Assembly (NCBI GenBank): GCA_003255025.1
Contig: QANY01007249.1
Coordinates: forward strand, 124,001-188,000
Direction: 5' to 3'
DNA: 64,000 nt
Origin: Datisca glomerata
Lineage: Eukaryota; Streptophyta; Magnoliopsida; Cucurbitales; Datiscaceae
Under the pieces are notes generated by a model that had not been told where the DNA came from, ran no database searches, and worked only from the letters and a program-made list of their open reading frames with translations. Below, one piece after another: positions 57,123-64,000 of the stretch. Made by a program: the position numbers and the translations under genes. Each line of letters opens with the position of its first letter. Position 1 is the first letter of the stretch.

Positions 57123-57469
57123 TATTTTATAAGATTTAAATACAAGAGTTATAGTCTACTCTTATAAAAAAACTCAAAACAATAAGAATCTTTAAGAATA
57201 ACAAAAAAATAATTCTTGTTAAAAGTAAAAAAGCGGGATGTGCAAATTTTGGACAAGAGGGACTTTGAGCAAAGCGGGACTTAAAGTAAAATTTGGAGAC
57301 GAGGTACTATTCTACACTAGCGCAAATTGGGTCCTTCTAGAGCTATCTCAAAAGCTTGATCTTTTTCTTGATTTTCAAAGAGAAGCAACGGAGATCCTCT
57401 CCCGATTCCTCTCCAAAAGACAAAGCACATAGATCCTTCCTCTCATTGCTTCGACCTTTGCTTTATCAT

Positions 57470-58260
57470 TTCGTATAGGTTCATCGAAGAAGAGAACGTC
57501 GTCACTACATCTCATCGTCACGCCCGTCGTGGCTACAACCTTTCTTCACAGAAGCCTAATTACGTCATCTCATAAAGATTTTTTTCATCCACAAGATTGA
57601 AACATGAAGTTCTTTTATCTCTGGGTCTGAGCAACAAAATCCTCTCTCTCTCTCACTCCCTCACTACGGGTTTTCTTATTTTTTTGGTGTGATCCAGTGG
57701 AATCGTGTGCATATTTCGGTCCCAGGCCATGGTTATGTTTGAGGAAGCTCATGTCTTTCTTCAGTAGCTCCTCTCTATTTCATCCCTGGAATTGAATCTA
57801 TGGGTGAATCGTTTGTGGGAGTCCTGAATAATGAAGATAAGGTACCTTAACTTGTCTTGAATCTAATTTTCATTTTTGTTTTCCCCATATTTATCTTCTT
57901 TGACATCTAGATTTTAGAACAGTGAGTTAGGGTTCTCGAAGGTGGGCGATTAGAGTTTTCTCAAAAGGCTTCACCTGCAAAGTTGCTCGTGGGTTCGTTT
58001 GAGCTCATTGTTGTGGCTCCTACTGGTTTTCGTTGTGGGTCTCATCACTATGCTTGGTTCTCGTCATGGTGGGTCTCATTGTCTTCTCTAATTTTCTCTA
58101 TTTCTTCACCGTAGGTTAAAAATCAATTACTCTGTGAGTGCTAAGAATCCCAAGGAGCTTGCCACAGAGGCCTCCAAGAAATCCTTGGAAAAGTTGTGAA
58201 GTCGATTGACTGTGAAACAAGTAATTACACAGCAAAAGATACGAGGAAAAGTTTTTTGTA
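57470..58260 (+). pseudogene. Gene-derived leader and exon fragment in the CACTA element
   Basis: A CT-rich leader-like part (57640-57660, CTCTCTCTCTCACTCCCTCA) is followed by sequence with weak coding character. A clear coding-like piece at about 58128-58200 reads SVSAKNPKELATEASKKSLE and then meets a stop. NPKELATEASKK-type stretches occur in plant proteins with Ala/Lys-rich helices upstream of BSD domains. I believe, without certainty, that this belongs to the same captured gene as the exon at 58972-59180. Exon edges are not defined. Confidence 0.4.
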
Positions 58261-58971
58261 GATGGATTGATCCTTTCACCACAAATTAGTGCATTCTCTT
58301 CCATGTTTATAAGCATTCCCTTTTACTTTTATTCTGTCCTTACACCTTATATTGTTATTTCATGTTTGTTGTTGACTGATATAACTGAAACCTTTTAGTC
58401 TCTGATGTATTACTAATTTTTATTCACCATAAATAAATCATGTTGTGAACATTTCTTCTTTTGCAGGAAATTTCAAGGTTAAATATGAACTATGCCCATG
58501 AATTATAAAAGAAATAAAATTTTGGAGGATATATTTTTATTCTTGTTAACAGCCACGTGGCTCCGTAAGTAGCATTTCTCATATGAGCCTCCAAAGTGGT
58601 TTTTTTACCTTTTTTTAAACCTCGTTTTGACTACTCTATGCTGCTACCTTGTGATGGTTGGACATATCTCGAGTCAGAATGTTTAATATATCTGGCGCTT
58701 ATGTAAGTCCTGGCTTAATGTAAATGTTTAGTTAACTATTACAAACTGTAAGGATATCACTTTATCGTCATTCCTTTTTCTGCTTTGTGTTTTCTTAATC
58801 TATGATGTCTCATATAAACTAGATTATGGAAGAAACCATTCATTATTTTGGGATAGCACAATTCCTAGTATATTAAATGAGTCTTTAGGTTGTTGTGAAA
58901 TCAAATGAGACTTGTATATTGCTTGGTCGAACTCATTTTATAGTACTTCTTTTCATTGATTATAAAACCAG

Positions 58972-59180
58972 ATATGAGAAGTACATGGAGGAGGTTTAAC
59001 TGAAAGATGAAGAGCAATTAAAGGATAACCAAGCGAAGCAAACTGGCCTGGTTGGAGGGACTGATAAACGGGAAGGGAAAGAAAAGAACCTGAAAGGTAC
59101 AACTTCCAACTTATCATTAGCTGATCAAGACTTGGATACATTTGTCTTGGGAGATCTCGAAGACAGTGATGAGGGTGCAG
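58972..59180 (+). pseudogene. Captured exon, BSD-domain/synapse-associated-like protein
   Basis: The exon is bounded by an acceptor (AAAACCAG) and a donor (GGTGCAG|GTACAT). It reads YEKYMEEV, a stop, then LKDEEQLKDNQAKQTGLVGG and SNLSLADQDLDTFVLGDLED. The acidic DLDTFLLGDL(E/G)DSD stretch is, as I recall it, a conserved C-terminal feature of plant BSD-domain proteins related to synapse-associated protein. The in-frame stop marks it as non-functional. It lies inside the CACTA element, so transduplication is the likely origin. Confidence 0.45.
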
Positions 59181-59419
59181 GTACATTCCACTTTTGTACC
59201 ATGTTTTGTTCAATTACTAAAATGGCTTGTTTTATCGAATGAAATGTGATTGCATGTTAAATTTATCAGTTAGTCTAGCACTTTTTCCTATTTTATCTGC
59301 AAATAATTTAGTTCTTTGCCCTTATATTTATAATTGAAAGATTTTCTTCCCAACTAATGTTCTAGATTTTGGTGTAAATTGGCTGTGCTGCTAAACTTTC
59401 ACTTATGAAGCCAATTTTT

Positions 59420-59500
59420 AGGGATGTTCATTGTTCGGTTCGGTCAGTTTTTTGGCCAAAAATCGAACCAAACCAAACCGCTCATGTCAAAAGATTCCAC
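59420..59500. repeat. Short hairpin repeat (GGTTCGGT ... CGAACCAAACC)
   Basis: TTCGGTTCGGTCAG is followed after TTTTTTGGCC by AAAAATCGAACCAAACCAA. The two halves are inverted, so the stretch can fold back. Sequences of this style mark the ends of small plant DNA transposons. Here it is isolated inside the CACTA element and its own boundaries are unclear. Confidence 0.4.
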
Positions 59501-59666
59501 CAATTTAATGGATTGACAGGATTTAAGAATAGGGTTTTAACCTTTTTCCTGTGAAATAAGTAAATCTACAATGTTTTAGAAGAATCCTGTAAAATAACCC
59601 ATGTTGAAACCGAAAAATAGCGAGACTTAAATTTTTATCCGCGCCACTGAAACTTTTAAACACACA

Positions 59667-60040
59667 ATAAAACCCTCTCCCATTTTTCCTTCAGATTAGA
59701 AAGAGCTAGAGAAGTCCAGAGAGATGACAATGACGCTCGTGATGATGACGCCCTTTCTCTGAAACTTTTTTCTTCTCAACGACGACGCTCTCTGCATCTT
59801 AGCAACGATGAAGCTGGTTGCGTGAAGATGGAGCCACCTATTGCAATGTTTTTATAAAACCCTCTCTAGTTTTTTCATTCAGACTAGACAGAGCTAGAGA
59901 AATCTAGAAGAGACAACAACGCTCATAGATGATAAACTCCATTTCTCTAAGACTTTTTTTCTTCTCATCGATGATGCTCTCTGCTCTTTGCGATGATGAA
60001 GCTGGTTGCATGAAATGGAACCACCTATTGCTAGGTTTTT
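59667..60040. repeat. Tandem duplication of about 189 bp inside the CACTA element
   Basis: Copy 1 is 59667-59855 and copy 2 is 59856-60040. Shared blocks include AAAACCCTCTC, AGAGCTAGAGAA, TCTTCTCA(A/T)CGA, GATGAAGCTGGTTGC and CCACCTATTGC. The copies differ at many positions, so the duplication is not recent. Each contains an ATGAAGCTGGTTGC segment, but no open frame is kept. Confidence 0.75.
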
Positions 60041-61740
60041 GCTTGTCTATTTTGTCTTCTACTTACTAATTTCTTTGATTTTTGCTGCTCTATTTTGTTG
60101 GTGTTGTTCTTTTGAGTCTGTTAATCAAAATTTATTGACTGTGCATTTGATTTTTTGATATCTAGGATGTGTGAGATATTTATGGTTTTGGGCTGCTTGA
60201 AAGAAATCAAGCAGAAAGAGGACTCGAGAGAAAGAAGAGGGAATGAAGGGAATCGTTAGATCTAACTCTCAGATATGATGTTCTTGATGGACTCTAGGTA
60301 ATTAAGGTTGAAATTAGGGAAATCAAAAACTAAGATAAGCAATTTGGAGTTTAGGGCTTTGGAGTGCTATACAGATCTTTATAAAAGTTTGATACTTCGT
60401 ATTGCCTTACATATTTTCCTTAGACATTTTTTGAATGGTACCTTGCATATTTTCTTTTCCATGTCATGTCATATCTCTTGCATATTTTCTTCTCCATGTT
60501 ATGTCATATCTTTTGCTACTCCATATTGCCTTTTAGTTCTATTGTGAAACCCCTGGCTAATGGAATTCAGATAAGAATCATTTTATGATCATTGTGTCAT
60601 TGAGCACACTGTTTGGACTTATATTCTACATATGGTCGTGATTAATATTTTACGTTTACTAATACCAGTAGTGGTATTAAAATTTTCTGGGTTTGAGTAT
60701 CTATATGTGTGTATATATGAGAGTAAATTTTGATTTACATTTGTCGTCTCTAGATAGAAAAACAAAGTTGGTAACATCATCAAAGCAATCAGTTGCATTG
60801 ACTTGGAGTTTCTCAACCAGGACCTCATTGTTGCCTCTTCTTGATGAGAATAGTACTCGCATGAATATGTATCTTCTGTAATATTTCCTTTTATCGTAGT
60901 TTTTGGTTAGATTTTTCAGTTTAACTCAACAATCAATGTAGGATGTATTACTTTTAGCAACTTCTATTTATGGTTCTATTATATGGATGTGATTCTTATT
61001 CTGTAGTTTTCATGGTATTGAAGATTTGTATATTTCATTGAATATGGTGCCCCATCATTGTTGACCTCTCTCCAGTACTGAATATTTGTATATTTCATTG
61101 AATAATGGCTAATAGTTTGTTTGAAGTCACCCTCAAAGTTGTCTTCGGATGGAAAGAATGATTTCTTGTTTTCTGTTTACTTGGGGAGTTCTTATGAGCT
61201 GATTCGTAGCTTTGAGGGTCGACGTTCTTGCTTGATTTTGTTCATTTATGTACTCTCTCTAGTATTTTCTCAGTTGATATTAATATAAGTTTATATATTT
61301 TCTTTATAGGTGTGCCAATTTAGCTTACAGCTGAGGGTGTCTAAACATATTTATTTGTTGGCTAAGATTAAAGTACCCATGAAGAGTATAAGTCTGTGCA
61401 TCACATTTTATTGTGGAACTCAATGAATCTTGTATGTGCGGCATCTAGATTTTGAATAAATTAAATTTGATGTAAACCTCAAGCTTCAATGTGCTTGGGA
61501 CTCCCCGAGTCTATTTTTTATTCACGAGAGCAATTGACTAGTGTTTAGTTAGCTTTTGGTTTTGTTCTAAGTTTTGCTCAGGCTTGTTTCTCTTTTCTGT
61601 CTTGGGGTATTGCCCCTTGTAAAGTTATTTTATCTTTGGTTGAAAAATATTTACCTTTAACAAAAAAGACAATTACAAATGTAACTCTGTACTATATCCG
61701 TTACTAGTGGATACTCAATTCTCATTATAGGAATTTTGGT
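60041..61740 (+). other. CACTA interior, unassigned
   Basis: Mostly intron-like, T-rich sequence. One segment at about 60754-60880 (KQSVALTWSFSTRTSLLPLL) is open for more than 40 codons and may be a further captured exon, but I recognise no family. Direct repeats of GAAT(A)TTTGTATATTTCATTG occur near 61020 and 61080. Confidence 0.35.
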
Positions 61741-61836
61741 ATCCAAAGAATATTTACAAAAATTGCACTTGTAGATCTTGCTGGCAGTGAACGAGCTTCT
61801 GAAACAAATAGCAGTGGCCAAAATTCAATTAACATT
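61741..61836 (+). pseudogene. Captured kinesin motor-domain fragment, kinesin-8-like
   Basis: The plus strand encodes RIFTKIALVDLAGSERASET followed by NSSGQNSINI. LVDLAGSER is the switch II signature of the kinesin motor domain (DxxGSE, contacting ATP gamma-phosphate). The continuation SETNSSGQ fits the kinesin-8 subfamily, which has ERASETNSGGQ. After NSINI the reading leaves the motor domain, where ANINRSL is expected. No P-loop (GQTGSGKT) or other motor part was found nearby, so this is an isolated exon piece inside the CACTA element. Confidence 0.75.
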
Positions 61837-63107
61837 GTCGTTCTTGTAGTATGCTTCTAGGATTTGTGGGAATGGGAGTTACTGGAGTACTCATTCTTGT
61901 TACAGGAATTAGCTTTACAGTCTTTTCTACAAGTAAACAGAGTAATTCCAGTAAGTAGTTAAAGAGTTGTTCCCATTCTTGTAAAATCTCTATCAACATC
62001 ATTGAGGATGGATTTATCCTATATTTATATTCCTTATTTATTCCATATTAGATGGTTGTTTATGCCTTGTTTTATTACAGGAGGCTCAGCAAACGCAACT
62101 GCTTGCAGAAAGGTCCATGTTATATGTTATTTTATAGCATTCTAGTGTTAGATTTGTATATGTGGCAGTAATGGTGATAAGAATTTGAGTATGATTAGAA
62201 CTTGAACATAAAAAGATATGACGTTCGATTCTATTTGCTGCATTAGTGAGTATATGTATACTTCTAGCTCATTTTTTACTAGTGAGCATCTTTATATATG
62301 TTCGAAACTTTTTACTAGTGAGGAATTTATTTGTTGCATTAGTATTTTACATTTTCATAATTTTACATTCATATGACATTAGATTCAATTCATTGTAATT
62401 GTAGCGTATATTAGTTGTGAAAAATTTAAACAAGTACATTGACTATATATTTCTTTAAAATACGAGACCTGCAATCACTTGAGGCGTTTCAACTTGGCAT
62501 CAAAGCGATGAAAATTTAAAGTTATTTTGTAGCATCTGTCAAAATTTTAGATGTTTTTTGTTTTTTAAATAGCACGTTGTATTAGTAGACTAAGTACTAA
62601 TACTTTTAAATGATAATAATGGATGATACTTATGGATAATATTTTATGAAAATGAAATGATATTTGAATGTCTTTTAGTCTAGTAATATATTAATTTTGA
62701 ATGTTTAAATAGGTAACAGGTGCATACAAATTGATTGTAAAAAAATAGCATTATATAATGCCAAGAAAATCTCTTTATAATAGGCATAATTTATAATAAA
62801 TACTATATCAATGACATTTAAAAAATCTTATGGTATCTGATTTAATAGGATACAAAATACCTGCCAATATTAATTCACGAGAAATAAAAATGCCTGTTGA
62901 ATAAAAGTAACAGGGGTCGTAAAACCTCATTAAACAACATTCTACAGAAGATTGAAAAATCTTGTAAAAAGCAAGATACCACATGGGTCTTCACAGGAGG
63001 CGTTGCGCCTCGCGAAAAACACGGACTTTTAATATGAAGGGATGTCATAGGCGTCGTATGATCTATGTGAATTACTTTTCATGGAGATATATGCCTCTTG
63101 TAGAATT

Positions 63108-63124
63108 TCATATTTTTTGTAGTG
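63108..63124 (-). repeat. Right terminal inverted repeat of the CACTA element
   Basis: TCATATTTTTTGTAGTG, the inverted complement of 57106-57122 with one mismatch (T for C). Confidence 0.8.
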
Positions 63125-63431
63125 TGTGGTCGTTTTAGGCTCACACACCTCTAGCTCTTCATCTTTGGGATGAAACCCCCATCCTTGTTGAACCTGTGTC
63201 AAATTCTTCTTCTAAATTAAATAGCTCATCATCCTTGATTAGAGTGGAGCTCTTTTTGGGGTGGACTACACGAGTCATATGAAAGAGAGTGGAGGACTAT
63301 ATAATAACAAGGTGTTCTGGTCGATAAGTCAACAGATGTTTCCCTAGGGCAGACAGAAGACGTTCTGATTCTTTCTACCACCATCACTCTCTGACTCACC
63401 GGGCGAGGAAAGAGATCTATTTTTTCGTTAC
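63125..63431. other. Unassigned flank right of the CACTA element
   Basis: Slightly GC-richer sequence without a recognised gene or repeat. Confidence 0.4.
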
Positions 63432-64000
63432 TTTTATATTGTTATAGAAATAGGAGAACTATCTGCAACATACTTTTACTGCTTCTTTTATTTCGAAAAA
63501 ATGTATCTGGATAAATATATGTTTACGACTTTTAAACATATTTTTAACATGTTGAGTCCGGAGATACAGTGTACTTTACTGCATATTTGTTACTACCTTT
63601 TATGATTTTTTCCTTGAAATACATATAGAGTTTACTAAGTTGTACTTAATTTTGATATTGCCTTCGTCATATTTCAACAATAATTATTTCGTTAATTATA
63701 TGTCAGCGAATTGAAAACATGTTTAAAATTTAGCTGCTAGTTCTTCTCATTGAAAATGTTTGTTTTGATAATTTCTATACTGTTACGAAAATATGAGAAC
63801 TATCTACGGCATACTCTTACTGTCTCTTTTATATTTTAATAAAAAATATGTCTGGTTAAATATATGTTTACGAGTCATAAATAATTTTTTAACTTGTTCA
63901 GTCTGGACATGCAGTGTACTTTGCTGCATATTTGTTACTGCCTTTTATATTTTTTCCTTGAAATACATATAGATTTTACTATTTTGTAATTAATTTTGAT
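63432..64000. repeat. Tandem repeat of about 342 bp, running off the window
   Basis: The sequence from 63432 (TTTTATATTGTTATAG, GAGAACTATCTGCAACATAC) recurs from about 63774 (TATACTGTTACG, GAGAACTATCTACGGCATAC). Shared blocks run through TAAATATATGTTTACGA, CAGTGTACTTTACTGCATAT and CCTTGAAATACATATAGA to the window end. Offsets measured at two places are 341 and 344 bp. The copies have several differences. The array may continue beyond 64000. Confidence 0.75.

Larger units (their letters stand above)
57106..63124. mobile_element. CACTA transposon, non-autonomous, with captured gene fragments
   Basis: The left end reads CACTACAAGAAATATGATAT at 57106. The right end reads TCATATTTTTTGTAGTG, finishing at 63124, the inverted complement with one mismatch over 17 bp. 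Flanking triplets are TAT and TGT, a 3-bp target duplication with one mismatch. Size is 6019 bp. A subterminal inverted repeat lies at about 57133-57170 (AAGAGTTATAGTCTACTCTT). No transposase (TNPD or TNPA) sequence was recognised, so it depends on an autonomous relative. The interior contains two host-gene-like fragments (58120-59180 and 61741-61836), a tandem duplication (59667-60040) and a small hairpin element (59420-59500). CACTA elements are known to capture host gene fragments. Confidence 0.8.

Noticed and set aside
61840..61860. GTTCTTGTAGTAT as an inner CACTA terminus
   Set aside because: It lacks the final GTG and has no partner end. The termini at 57106 and 63124 match each other much better.

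Overview
This window looks like a repeat-rich, AT-rich stretch of a dicot plant nuclear genome. Evidence: plant-type LTR retrotransposons primed by initiator methionine tRNA, a plant R2R3-MYB gene with the family's classical intron positions, a CACTA transposon with a CACTACAAGAAA terminus, and a plant LINE. I see no rRNA or tRNA genes, no CRISPR array and no prokaryotic gene organisation. The only gene that reads intact is the MYB gene at 45429-47897.

Layout. 1-1256 is unassigned. 1257-13173 is a decayed minus-strand Ty3/gypsy element of Tat/Retand type: a putative 3' LTR, an antisense coiled-coil reading region, a 120-bp-class tandem repeat, then integrase, RNase H, reverse transcriptase, protease and gag. 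A solo copia LTR with a perfect 5-bp target duplication (GCCTT) sits in its gag region. 13174-23184 is a minus-strand Ty1/copia element (family 1, LTRs about 1.9 kb), whose leader carries an insert absent from its sister copy. 23185-24565 holds an unidentified minus-strand coding-like remnant and an LTR-like sequence. 25871-27035 is a 1.2-kb element with about 110-bp terminal inverted repeats enclosing what looks like a gene leader with an intron.

29398-43720 is a nested complex. A minus-strand copia element (family 2) has its left LTR split by a plus-strand family 1 copia element (29536-37419), and its gag-protease junction interrupted by another family 1 LTR (41107-42660). 43721-48500 is the MYB locus, with striking microsatellites upstream and at the first splice donor. 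48527-48957 holds two small repeat remnants. 49195-54417 is a plus-strand Tnt1/Tork-like copia element (family 3), followed by a LINE remnant (54645-55600). 57106-63124 is a 6-kb non-autonomous CACTA element carrying fragments of at least two host genes, one from a kinesin motor domain. A 342-bp-class tandem repeat runs off the right end.

Most coding sequence here belongs to transposons broken by stops, frameshifts and nested insertions, so no pathway can be reconstructed. The MYB protein belongs, by sequence, to the MYB26/MYB67 clade, known in Arabidopsis for controlling secondary wall thickening in the anther endothecium. The most unusual observations are the gene-capturing CACTA element, the MYB splice donor embedded in a TC microsatellite, the antisense reading region of the gypsy element, and the leader insert of the first copia element.
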